Source: Euryarchaeota archaeon SCGC AAA252-I15
Lineage (GTDB): Archaea; Altiarchaeota; Altiarchaeia; IMC4; SCGC-AAA252-I15
NCBI GenBank assembly: GCA_000402775.1
Contig: AQSC01000060.1
Location: forward strand, 20,728 to 84,727
Length of the DNA: 64,000 bases
Direction of reading: 5' to 3'
Positions 43,126 through 51,118 of the stretch are shown in pieces. Below the pieces are notes generated by a model that made no database searches, had not been told where the DNA came from, and saw only the letters and a program-made list of their open reading frames with translations. Both the position numbers and the translations under genes were made by a program. Position 1 is the stretch's first letter; the number at the start of each line of letters is the position of its first letter.

Positions 43126-43209
43126 GCAAGTCAAGGTAACTTCTTAAAAGCCTGTAAGAGGGGGTTGAGTGTAATGAGCTTCGACGACCTAGAGAATATG
43201 ATACGTTAA
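43126..43209 (+). pseudogene. Remnant 3' end of a third paralog of the 41571/43247 family
   Basis: The plus frame here reads GNFLKACKRGLSVMSFDDLE then NMIR and TAA. It matches the end of the gene at 41571 (NFLKNCETGLEIMSFDDLE, CMIRK). At DNA level 42444-42475 and 43174-43205 agree at 28 of 32 positions. A stop lies upstream in this frame, so only the tail is left. The HEAT-like gene lies between the intact end and this copy. Confidence 0.8.
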
Positions 43210-43246
43210 AACTGATTTAATCTAGTTCTCCAATGGGTTATTGTTT

Positions 43247-44146
43247 ATGGAAAAGGTTTCAGAAGCGCCCGATCCTTTGACGGTCGGCAATGCGGGTAAA
43301 CGGCTTAAATTAGCGCTCATGCCTTTTATCGCAGCGGTTGTTGACGTGCCTGAAACTCAAACTATTGGTATTGGTACTGACTCGAATGTTTCTGACAAGC
43401 TTAAGTGGGTGGGAGAGCCAATCGACGTAGCAAAGCTTCTTGAAGGGTTTCACGCGCCCTCTTCTTTTCAGGGTCCTAAGGGGGATGTACCGTATAGTTT
43501 CCCACGTAAGGTAAATATTTTACTTTTAAATCCCCCCATACTTTCAAGGATGTTTGACACATATCCAGGAGACATGGACGTTATGACGTACAAGTTCTCA
43601 ATCGGCATGGCCAGGAGCAGGTTTCCTGAAGACTCTGGCATTCCAACAAGAGATCCTGAAGGTGGAAAAATCAGAGGGCTTTGGCGTTGGAGCGCGAAAT
43701 CAACTAGTGACGTTAAATACACGGGTAGTGAAGCAACCTGCTGGGCTAACTGCGATCTGTATATCCCAGGCAATGGGAAGCCTTTCATGGAATTAAAGGA
43801 CCTTCAAAATAGCAGACTTAGCCTCGACTCTTCAACTTACAGGGAAATCGAGAATATTCGCGACGGCTTAACTGGGAGGGATAGAAAATCCTGGAAATCC
43901 CACTACAATCGTATTTTAAGAGATACAATTGAGAGTGTCCCAGCTTTCGCCTACCAGCACCGCGCGATGCTGCTTCCGCTTGTCGTAATCTCGGCGATGA
44001 AGAACTTGGGTGTGGAAGATTTTGTATTACGTCACGACGAACACTCAAGGAGCATTTATCAACAAACCTTCGGCTTCCTCTCCCAGTGTGAGACGAAAGT
44101 GAACTTGCACGACCCTGAATTCATTGACAAGTTAAAAAAGACTTAA
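43247..44146 (+). CDS. Unknown protein, paralog B of the 41.6-44.1 kb pair
   Basis: A 299-residue paralog of the gene at 41571, sharing LKWVGEPIDVAKLLEGF, FQGPKGDVPYSFPR, FPEDSGIPTRDPEGG, LTGRDRKSWKSHYNRIL, VPAFAYQHRAMLLPLVV and SIYQQTFGFLSQCET. The ATG at 43247 is used instead of an earlier TTG. The basic N-terminal leader of paralog A is absent. The function is unknown, but two intact copies and a remnant of a third suggest lineage-specific expansion. Confidence 0.65.
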   Translation: MEKVSEAPDPLTVGNAGKRLKLALMPFIAAVVDVPETQTIGIGTDSNVSDKLKWVGEPIDVAKLLEGFHAPSSFQGPKGDVPYSFPRKVNILLLNPPILSRMFDTYPGDMDVMTYKFSIGMARSRFPEDSGIPTRDPEGGKIRGLWRWSAKSTSDVKYTGSEATCWANCDLYIPGNGKPFMELKDLQNSRLSLDSSTYREIENIRDGLTGRDRKSWKSHYNRILRDTIESVPAFAYQHRAMLLPLVVISAMKNLGVEDFVLRHDEHSRSIYQQTFGFLSQCETKVNLHDPEFIDKLKKT

Positions 44147-44163
44147 GTCTTAATACTTATTTT

Positions 44164-44541
44164 ATGGCGGAAGTCTTAGACTATAAAATCGTCCAAAAGT
44201 TGTTGAACCACAGCGAGGGATTGCATGTATTCCAGGTTATGGCCAGGAATGAGTATTTGAGTGGGAAAACCCAGAGGCCCTCAGTCCTCTTAATTTCCGA
44301 CGAAGACTTGTTTTACGGCGGAATCACGGGAGAGAGAAAGTTCAACCGAATCCCTAAAACATCGATTAATTCAGTTAGGAAAGTTGGAAAGCTCCTGCTA
44401 ACCTCAATAAAAGTCGAATACTCCTACAAAGACGCTTCAAAAAAAGTTTTTTTCTGCCCCTTTACCGGACACCCGGAATTGCCAAAAATCGATTCAAAAG
44501 AGCTCGAGGAACTTGAAGACTTGATACAAGTTTTAGGGTGA
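44164..44541 (+). CDS. PH-like domain hypothetical protein
   Basis: A 125-residue soluble protein with alternating strands and a final helix (RPSVLLISDEDLFYGGITGE, IPKTSINSVRKVGKLLLTSI, DSKELEELEDLIQVL), the layout of bacterial-type pleckstrin-homology domains. Domain assignment is from pattern only; ligand unknown. It follows paralog B by 17 nt. Confidence 0.6.
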   Translation: MAEVLDYKIVQKLLNHSEGLHVFQVMARNEYLSGKTQRPSVLLISDEDLFYGGITGERKFNRIPKTSINSVRKVGKLLLTSIKVEYSYKDASKKVFFCPFTGHPELPKIDSKELEELEDLIQVLG

Positions 44542-44712
44542 ATAGTCTCGCGTGTACACTCCGTATTCCCGGAGGTTGCAGTATGCGCGCTCTTGCTAGA
44601 CGTCATATCAAGCCTCACGGCGGATTCGGATTAAGCTTCAATTTAAGAAGAGGATATGATGCCTCCTTACGTGTTTACAACTCAAAAGGAAAAGTTTTTC
44701 AAACCGCTTTTT

Positions 44713-46185
44713 TTATTGCGTGTTTGGCTGGTTTATGGGGTTTAAGGGTCTTTGGTTGTTTATTATTTGGATGCTGTTTGCGAGCATTTTCCCGGTCATT
44801 TTTTCGTCTCGGGTGGCTCGTGAGTTTGAGGCTGTGTGGCCTGAGCAGTAGAATGTTGTGCCTCCTTCGGCTGCGGCTTCGTAGAGGCGGTTGGGCCTGG
44901 CCCATTCGTTTATTATTACGTCCGTCACGTATCCACCGATGGTGTGAGTCCTCAACGCTTCTTCGACGTCTTCCTCCACGACCAGAGGGCCCCTTGCAAT
45001 GTTTACGAGAAGCGCCGTCTTCTTCATTTTGGAAAGTGCTTCAGCGTTTATCATTCCTTCAGTGGGTTTGGAGCCTGCCGCTTTCGCTTCAGCGGTCAGG
45101 TCGGATTCCTTGATCAATGCGGGGGATAGGATGACTACGTCCGCGGTTGCCAGTGTTTCGTCGTCGAGCTCTGTTTTGAACGAGACAGGATTTTCGCCTT
45201 TTTTTACGGCCTCGTCTGGGTGAGCCACGGCGAGGCCTTTGTAGGTCGAATCGAAGAAGCCTGCAAGTACAGCCTTCTTTTCGTCTGCTAACTTGGGTTT
45301 CGGGTCGACAATCGTGATGGATCCTTCCCCGCCCACGTTGGGTAAAAAGGGTATAATCCGTTTGGCGGTTTCGAATCCGACGTCTCCTCCACCCACGATG
45401 ACTACGTTTTTCCCTTGCAAGTCCTCGTGCCTGCCCCACGTCATCGAGCATCCAGTCTGACGGCCCCTGTGCGTCTGGTCGATCCATTCCGGAAGGTTTA
45501 AGACGCCGGTCAAGGTGAGTGCAAGCGCCGTCTCAGAGACGGTGTGCATTAGGGCTCCGGGTGCGTTGGTTAGTTGGATGCCTTTTTCTCCCGCATAATC
45601 TTTGTTTTTGTTGTCGTGGCCGGTGCCGCACGAGCAAATCCATTTGACCCCTTTTTCGGCTGCCGCGTCTATGACTTGCTCGTCGACGGGTTCTAAAAAG
45701 CAGTATACCCCGTCTAAGGGCCCTTCATGCTCTCGGATGATTTTCGTAATCTGGGGGGCCTTAAGCGGTGTAGGGTGATTGTACTCGTCAACGGTTATGT
45801 GCTCGCGTAGAAAACGAACCTCTTCAGTGTTAACATCCTCAAGGCTCGGCAGAGGATACGTCGAAAGCGCCCGCGCCCTAACCTCTCCGGTTGCCTCGTG
45901 GTGTACGACATGATCCCACAATTGGTCATCTGGCACGATAGCCGGGCCCAAGGGGTCGAAGCTGTTTCCAAAAAGCTCTGCAGCCAGTCCGGGGTTTGCT
46001 CCGACTTGGTTGAAAATCCTCGCCTGGTCTTCGGGAGGCAATTGGGAGATTACTGAAAGCGCGGAAGCCAGCGGGCGCGAAAGCTCGGGGTGTTGTACGA
46101 GTTGCCCGTTTATGAAGGAGTTTGCGCGAGTAACATCCCCAAAATCTGCGGATGCCTGGGAAACCCTCTTCTGAGTAATCTTCAT
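44713..46185 (-). CDS. D-isomer-specific 2-hydroxyacid dehydrogenase with N-terminal extension
   Basis: A 490-residue NAD-dependent dehydrogenase. Residues about 110-470 form the two-domain 2-hydroxyacid dehydrogenase: NAD-binding VVIVGGGDVGFETAKR, the catalytic Arg in LVNIARGPLVVEEDVEEAL, Glu in IINEW and His in CSGHTASNSRAT. Typical enzymes are 310-340 residues. The first about 110 residues (helical, VISQLPPEDQARIFNQVG) and an insert near AGFFDSTYKGL are extra. Substrate unknown. The dehydrogenase closest in layout could act on glyoxylate, hydroxypyruvate or phosphoglycerate. Confidence 0.85.
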   Translation of the reverse strand: MKITQKRVSQASADFGDVTRANSFINGQLVQHPELSRPLASALSVISQLPPEDQARIFNQVGANPGLAAELFGNSFDPLGPAIVPDDQLWDHVVHHEATGEVRARALSTYPLPSLEDVNTEEVRFLREHITVDEYNHPTPLKAPQITKIIREHEGPLDGVYCFLEPVDEQVIDAAAEKGVKWICSCGTGHDNKNKDYAGEKGIQLTNAPGALMHTVSETALALTLTGVLNLPEWIDQTHRGRQTGCSMTWGRHEDLQGKNVVIVGGGDVGFETAKRIIPFLPNVGGEGSITIVDPKPKLADEKKAVLAGFFDSTYKGLAVAHPDEAVKKGENPVSFKTELDDETLATADVVILSPALIKESDLTAEAKAAGSKPTEGMINAEALSKMKKTALLVNIARGPLVVEEDVEEALRTHTIGGYVTDVIINEWARPNRLYEAAAEGGTTFYCSGHTASNSRATRDEKMTGKMLANSIQIINNQRPLNPINQPNTQ

Positions 46186-46212
46186 ATAAAGTTTATGGAA
46201 CGTAATCTTTAA

Positions 46213-46725
46213 ATGATGTTATCCTTTATCGACAAGGCAGGTTTGAATGAAGGTTGGATTTACGAGGTGATCGTCGAGTCTTCGGACGGGCATGCCGCCC
46301 CCATGGGTGTGAAATTTGGAAGATCAGATGGGGTTGAGGTTTCCATTTATAATTCTTCAAAGACTGCGAAAAAGATTTCTAGAGAGGATTCTTTCAGGAT
46401 TTATTTCGTGGATGATGTTTCCGACGTCAAGATTGTGTTGGATTCCAAGCGGATGAGAAAGGATTTTGCGAGTGCTTTACTTGAGGTTTCGGTCGAGAAG
46501 ACAGTGGAATTAAAAGACGTGGTGAAAGTTTTCGGAAGAATTTCTTCCTGGGAGATTAAAGATGACTTCACTCCGATAAATCGGGCTCCATCCCTGTTTC
46601 TTGAAGCCTTGATCGAGTCGACAAAGCCCAATCCGCGGAAGGGAACAATCCGTGAATGCCTTAGAGTTATTTCAAAGGTGGCTCCCAAATCAGCCTATGA
46701 AAAGAAGATTAAGACGCTTCTTTAA
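46213..46725 (+). CDS. DUF447-family flavin-reductase-like protein
   Basis: A 170-residue protein with GWIYEVIVESSDGHAAPMGV near the N-terminus, the conserved start of archaeal DUF447, a split-barrel FMN-binding fold. Helices follow (FLEALIESTKPNPRKGTIRE). Members are common in methanogens and other archaea, without a known reaction. It is convergent with the acylphosphatase gene, overlapping it by 4 nt. Confidence 0.75.
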   Translation: MMLSFIDKAGLNEGWIYEVIVESSDGHAAPMGVKFGRSDGVEVSIYNSSKTAKKISREDSFRIYFVDDVSDVKIVLDSKRMRKDFASALLEVSVEKTVELKDVVKVFGRISSWEIKDDFTPINRAPSLFLEALIESTKPNPRKGTIRECLRVISKVAPKSAYEKKIKTLL

Positions 46726-47003
46726 AACCTTAATTCAAAGGATTCTAATTCTTCAGTCGGCTTTTCCCAGTGTATTTCAACTCCTTCGACGTGGGACATT
46801 TCAGGGCCCTTCCCACACCACTCAATCCCGCGGTCCACGTCCGCGGATTTTCCTTCAAAGACGACTTCCACCCTGCCTGATGGGAGATTTCTAACCCAAC
46901 CGTACAGACCCAGCCTTTCAGCCATGTTTTTAGTGCTCGCCCTAAAATACACTCCCTGAACGACGCCAGAAACCAGTAGGTGAGCTCGCTTTTTCTCTTC
47001 CAT
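46722..47003 (-). CDS. acyP: Acylphosphatase
   Basis: A 93-residue enzyme cleaving carboxyl-phosphate bonds. LLVSGVVQGVYFRASTKNMA contains the phosphate loop with the catalytic Arg, and YGWVRNLPSGRVEVVFEG the conserved Asn. The gene lies 4 nt downstream of the flavoprotein gene in the same direction. Confidence 0.95.
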   Translation of the reverse strand: MEEKKRAHLLVSGVVQGVYFRASTKNMAERLGLYGWVRNLPSGRVEVVFEGKSADVDRGIEWCGKGPEMSHVEGVEIHWEKPTEELESFELRF

Positions 47004-47006
47004 GAT

Positions 47007-47585
47007 TCACCTTTGAATCCTGGTGGTGGTCTCACAGATTTTTTCGGCAAGATTTCGGACTGTTGCAAGGCCGATATCATCTTTCAGTACATCCCCCGGA
47101 TTTCTTCCGACCGCGATTCCCCCGAAGTGGGCTGTTTTTTTGTCTGACACGACAACCATTTCATGAACAAACATCCAGTCGACGATACTTGATAATGCCT
47201 TCTCCTGACCTCCGTTTCTGGAGCCGCCCACGGTAATGACTCCCCCAACCTTGCCGGCGAGCAGCATCCCGTTTCTTCGAAGCGGCAGCGTCCTGTCGAA
47301 GAAGGCTTTTAACCTCCCCGAGACCGAGGCAAAGTAGGTGGGGCTTGCAATGATGATGGCGTCTGCATCCCGCATTTTCTCAAGAATTGGGAAAACATCA
47401 TCTTTTACAGAGCATGTGAATCCGGTCTTGCACGCGTCACATGTCGTGCAAAATCCGATACTTTTTTCTGCCAGGGATACGAGTTCGGTCTCAAAACCCA
47501 TCTTCTCGCAGACAAACAATGCTTTTTCAAGAAGCTGTAGAGTATTCCCCTGCCGGTGCGCCCCTGAAATCCCAATAACCCTCAT
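47007..47585 (-). CDS. Iron-sulfur flavoprotein, NADPH-dependent FMN reductase family
   Basis: A 192-residue flavodoxin-fold protein. GISGAHRQGNTLQLLEKAL binds FMN; CTTCDACKTGFTCSVKDD provides the cysteines of a likely 4Fe-4S cluster; SPTYFASVSGRLKAFFDR follows. Such proteins transfer electrons to oxygen, peroxide or other acceptors in anaerobic archaea. The ATG at 47585 places the flavin loop at the N-terminus; longer forms would overlap the AAA gene. Co-transcribed with acylphosphatase. Confidence 0.88.
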   Translation of the reverse strand: MRVIGISGAHRQGNTLQLLEKALFVCEKMGFETELVSLAEKSIGFCTTCDACKTGFTCSVKDDVFPILEKMRDADAIIIASPTYFASVSGRLKAFFDRTLPLRRNGMLLAGKVGGVITVGGSRNGGQEKALSSIVDWMFVHEMVVVSDKKTAHFGGIAVGRNPGDVLKDDIGLATVRNLAEKICETTTRIQR

Positions 47586-47596
47586 TTTCCCTTCTT

Positions 47597-49198
47597 TTAC
47601 ATAACGTATCGCGCAAACAACTTCTTCATCTGCCTCCAAAGCATTGTGGATGCGTCAGTGTTTTTTTTAATGTCCTTGATAAGATCATTGTATAGCCTCC
47701 TCTCTTCCTCCCCTAAAAGATCCTCTTGCTCCTTCTTGTGCTTCACCGTCATCTGACCCTGATCGCCCCCTCCGCTCGACTGAGTAGGGCTCATATCAAC
47801 GATGTCCCTGAAAATCTTTCCCGTGAAACTACCGCTCCGACCTTTTTCATCCTCTTCCTCCTCCTCGATTAAAAACTTTTTCACTGAAGAATACCAGGCT
47901 GGGAGGGAAGAGTTAACTGCATGCTTTCCTGACGTCGCTTGCCTGAAGTCTGAAAACGTGATATTCCTCTCCTTCTTAGTCTTCAAAGCCTCCTTCCAGG
48001 GAATAGAAGCGGCGGCATTACAAACCTCTTTAACGTCAGCGCCTGAATAGCCTTCACTAAGCCGCGCAAGCCTTTTAAGGTTGAGTTTAGGATCCACTGG
48101 CCGACCTTTAATATTCAGCTTGAACAATTCAACACGAGTTTCATAGTCTGGTTCAGGGAAATAAATCGATTTCGAGAAACGGCCGGCACGGCGAAGCGCG
48201 GAATCAGTGTCCCAAGGAGCGTTCGTAGCGCCCACAACGAGAATGCCTTCATTGTCGAATTCGACACCGTCCATCTCAGTCAGAAACTGGTTGATGGCAC
48301 GGCGTTCAAAGCTCTGTTGCATGTCGTCTCGCCGCCCTCCCATACCGTCTATCTCGTCGAAGAAGAGTATGCAAGGCTTGTGATTTCTGGCCGTCTCGAA
48401 TGCGGAGTGCAAATTCTTTTCCGTGTTTCCTGCATACATGTCCACGATGTCGGAAATCTTCACGTTGATGAAGGAAGCCCCCGTCTCCCCTGCACAAGCT
48501 TTTGCAATGTATGTTTTTCCCGTTCCAGGAGGCCCGTAAAACATGACCCCCCCACCAGCCTTAGTACCATACCTTCTAGCAAGCTCTGGATCCTTTAGCG
48601 GATAAACAATGTAGTCTTTGATAAGCTCTTTCGTCCTTCCAAGTCCTGCAACATCCTTGAATCCGATATTCGGTTTCTTCAAAACATCGAATTGTTTGAC
48701 AGCGCCCTCTTCCTCGCCGCCGCCACCCCCAGAGGCTCCGCCTCCACCTCCTCCGAAACCTCCGGACGGGGCGCCGGATGATGGTTTGGCGGCAGACATC
48801 TTGCTCTGGGCGACCTCTTTTTGGGTTTGAGCGCGGCTGTATCCAGGGTCTACTTTCAATGCTTGATCATAGTCCGCTATAGCCTTTTTGTAGTCCTGCT
48901 TGTACTCGAAAACAAGGCCCCTGGTATAGTAGGCTTCTGCGAGATTCGCATTCAACTGGACTACTTTGTTCAAATCCTCCAAAGCCTTGTCGTAATCCTG
49001 CTGCCTAGTGTAAGCCAAACCCCTGTTGAAATATGATTCTAAAAGATCGGGTTTCAGTTCAAGGGCCTTATTGTAGTGTTCGATCGCCTTGTCGAACTCC
49101 CCGATCTTGTAGTAGTCGTTTGCGAGGTTGTGATACTCATGCTCGAGTTTCACACCCTGCTTTGAATTTTTGTCTGGAGTGGGCTTGCCGGCGGCCAT
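47597..49198 (-). CDS. TPR-containing AAA ATPase
   Basis: 533 residues. Three TPR repeats lie at about 21-125 (AHNLANDYYKIGEFDKAIEHY-type units; YFNRGLAYTRQQDYDKALED; YYTRGLVFEYKQDYKKAIAD). A Ser/Gly-rich linker follows (about 139-162). A single AAA module follows: Walker A GPPGTGKT (222-229), Walker B FFDEID (to 284) and arginine fingers in RRAGRFSK. An acidic region (EEEEEDEKGRS) and a helical tail complete it. The AAA core resembles the Vps4/katanin/cell-division CdvC group, where an MIT domain, not TPR, is usual at the N-terminus. A substrate-recruiting TPR fused to an AAA disassembly or unfolding engine is the inferred role. Confidence 0.88.
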   Translation of the reverse strand: MAAGKPTPDKNSKQGVKLEHEYHNLANDYYKIGEFDKAIEHYNKALELKPDLLESYFNRGLAYTRQQDYDKALEDLNKVVQLNANLAEAYYTRGLVFEYKQDYKKAIADYDQALKVDPGYSRAQTQKEVAQSKMSAAKPSSGAPSGGFGGGGGGASGGGGGEEEGAVKQFDVLKKPNIGFKDVAGLGRTKELIKDYIVYPLKDPELARRYGTKAGGGVMFYGPPGTGKTYIAKACAGETGASFINVKISDIVDMYAGNTEKNLHSAFETARNHKPCILFFDEIDGMGGRRDDMQQSFERRAINQFLTEMDGVEFDNEGILVVGATNAPWDTDSALRRAGRFSKSIYFPEPDYETRVELFKLNIKGRPVDPKLNLKRLARLSEGYSGADVKEVCNAAASIPWKEALKTKKERNITFSDFRQATSGKHAVNSSLPAWYSSVKKFLIEEEEEDEKGRSGSFTGKIFRDIVDMSPTQSSGGGDQGQMTVKHKKEQEDLLGEEERRLYNDLIKDIKKNTDASTMLWRQMKKLFARYVM

Positions 49199-49295
49199 GT
49201 CAATTTACTTATCTCCTTTAAATTAAATTAATAGCTTGAGTGAGTTGAAGGTGGTTTACAGACGCTATTATACAATAATATCCACATTATTTACC

Positions 49296-50624
49296 ATGGC
49301 TCGTGATAAGACGGCCGCCGTAGTTGGGGGTTACGGGGGCATGGGGAAGATTTTTGCCGCACTTCTAGCGCAAGAGGGATTTAACGTTACGATTTCAGGC
49401 CCCTCCGAAACGAAAGGAGGGAAGGTTGCGGGAGAATTGGAAGTCACTTACGAGCGAGACAACATTAATGCAGTCTCCCATGCGGACGTCACCATTATTT
49501 CAGTTCCCATCGACAAGACGGTGTCCGTCATAGCGGAGGTTGGTCCCGCCCTCAAGAAGGGGTCGCTTCTTATGGATGTGACTTCTATCAAGCAGCTGCC
49601 TTGTAAAACTATGGAGGAGCACTGTCCGAAGGGTGTTGAGATTCTTGGGACGCACCCGATTTTTGGACCGCGCGTGAATAAAGTTGACGGCCAAGTCTTT
49701 GTATTAACCCCAATTAGGGAAGGCAAATGGAGCAGACTTTTCATCGACATTTTAAAGAAGCATAAAGTGAGGGTTCACGCGACTTCCCCCGAAACTCACG
49801 ACGAAGTGATGGCTGTGGTTCAGGGTTTAACCCATTTCACTTACATTTCTCTTGCGAAAACCTTGCACGAGCTCTCATTCGACATAAAGGATTCTAGGAA
49901 TTATTCCTCCCCTGTTTACGAGATGATGCTTGACATGGTGGGAAGGATTATCGGGCAGGACCCTCACCTTTACGCCGAGATTCAGATGAGAAATCCAAAG
50001 ATCCCGCGAGTCCACAAGGCCTTCCTTAAGGCTTCAAAGACGTTGAGCGAAATCGTAGGCAAAGGAGATGAAAAAGCGTTCGTAAGCTTTATGGTCGAGG
50101 CTGCCAAACACTTCGACGACGTTGAGAGGGCTATGGGACGCTCTGACAAGGCGATTGAATCGCTTGTCGCAGAGCTTAAACTGATTAAGGGTTCAGTGGG
50201 TCGAGAGCTGCTTTTAGAGCACATTTATTCGGGGAAAAAGCATCTTGGCGTCGTGGAGGATGTTTCGCCGGATGAAGTTTTGCTCTTGGAGGGTGGTGGG
50301 AAAAAGAATCTTAAGCTTTCTAACATTCGAGTTCTTGGTGGTGGGGAGAAGAAGTCGTTTAAGATTGAGAAGTTTGGCGCGGTCGCAAGGGATTTCTCAA
50401 TCCTTATCGACTCGCCTGCAGACGAGGACTTTATTTCAAAGCTTCTCATGCAGTATGACGACCGCATTATCTCGGTGAACGTAAAAGACGTGTATGAGGG
50501 GAAACAGCTTCCTGAAGGGAAGAAGAGTGTTTGTTTTGGCATTGAAATAATAAACGAGGACGCAAAGGACGCTGACGCAGGCGTCTCCGACTTCTTCGAA
50601 AAATTAGGAGGGGTTCGAAGGTGA
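49296..50624 (+). CDS. tyrA: Prephenate dehydrogenase with C-terminal FDX-ACB-like domain
   Basis: 442 residues. The N-terminal domain (AAVVGGYGGMGKIFAALL, ISVPIDKT, HPIFGP, THFTYISLAKTL) is a NAD(P)-dependent prephenate dehydrogenase of tyrosine synthesis. Residues about 305-442 are extra: a short beta barrel (LGVVEDVSPDEVLLLEGGG) and then FGAVARDFSILIDSP and VKDVYEGKQLPEGKKSVCFG, which resemble the FDX-ACB tRNA-anticodon-binding domain of PheRS beta. An ACT-type regulatory domain is the known alternative in this family. The ATG at 49296 is used, because a longer form would add an odd non-homologous lead. It overlaps the next gene. Confidence 0.88.
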   Translation: MARDKTAAVVGGYGGMGKIFAALLAQEGFNVTISGPSETKGGKVAGELEVTYERDNINAVSHADVTIISVPIDKTVSVIAEVGPALKKGSLLMDVTSIKQLPCKTMEEHCPKGVEILGTHPIFGPRVNKVDGQVFVLTPIREGKWSRLFIDILKKHKVRVHATSPETHDEVMAVVQGLTHFTYISLAKTLHELSFDIKDSRNYSSPVYEMMLDMVGRIIGQDPHLYAEIQMRNPKIPRVHKAFLKASKTLSEIVGKGDEKAFVSFMVEAAKHFDDVERAMGRSDKAIESLVAELKLIKGSVGRELLLEHIYSGKKHLGVVEDVSPDEVLLLEGGGKKNLKLSNIRVLGGGEKKSFKIEKFGAVARDFSILIDSPADEDFISKLLMQYDDRIISVNVKDVYEGKQLPEGKKSVCFGIEIINEDAKDADAGVSDFFEKLGGVRR

Positions 50625-51118
50625 AGGTTATAAGCGTGATCGGAAAAGACGGCGAAATCCCCGAAAATCTTGAGGATGCGGCCTACATTGTTGGAAGTAT
50701 AATTGCAGAAAAAGGTTTTGTGCTCGCCTGCGGGGGACACACGGGAGTCATGGAAGCAGCCTGCAGAGGTGCTAAGGACAACGGGGGCTTGACTGTGGGG
50801 ATAATGCCCGAAGACTCGACTGAGGGTGCGAACCCCTACGTCGACATCATCCTACCCACCGCGATGGGCTACGCCCGAAACACGCTCGTAGCGCTCGCCG
50901 GAGAAGTCGTGATAGCTGTAGGCGGGAGCACGGGCACTCTCTCCGAAATTGCCCAAGCCTTGAACTTCGGCCGGCAAGTAGTCGTGGTCACTGGAGTAGA
51001 CGGTATCGGAGAGAAAATCCCGTCCGTCTTCAACGTCGACGGGAGGAAAGTAAAACTTCACATGGCTTCGGCCGAAGAAGCCGTCGAAGTTGCCGTGAAA
51101 CTAATTGAAGAAAAATGA
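50621..51118 (+). CDS. LOG-like Rossmann-fold protein (TIGR00725 type)
   Basis: A 165-residue protein with ACGGHTGVMEAACRGAKDNGG, PEDSTEGANPYVD, YARNTLVALAGEVVIAVGGS and GTLSEIAQAL. This is the lysine-decarboxylase-like/LOG fold whose members hydrolyse nucleoside monophosphates to bases. The GTG start overlaps the stop of tyrA by 4 nt, and the following helical-repeat gene overlaps its stop. Confidence 0.85.
   Translation: MKVISVIGKDGEIPENLEDAAYIVGSIIAEKGFVLACGGHTGVMEAACRGAKDNGGLTVGIMPEDSTEGANPYVDIILPTAMGYARNTLVALAGEVVIAVGGSTGTLSEIAQALNFGRQVVVVTGVDGIGEKIPSVFNVDGRKVKLHMASAEEAVEVAVKLIEEK

Noticed and set aside
44538..45113. Plus-strand 191-codon frame following the PH-like gene
   Set aside because: More than two thirds lies antisense to the conserved 2-hydroxyacid dehydrogenase. 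The translation is low-complexity, Arg/Leu/Cys-rich. The 44542-44712 gap itself has no recognisable gene or RNA.
48618..48830. Plus-strand Pro-rich frame
   Set aside because: It is the antisense of the Gly-rich linker of the TPR-AAA protein.
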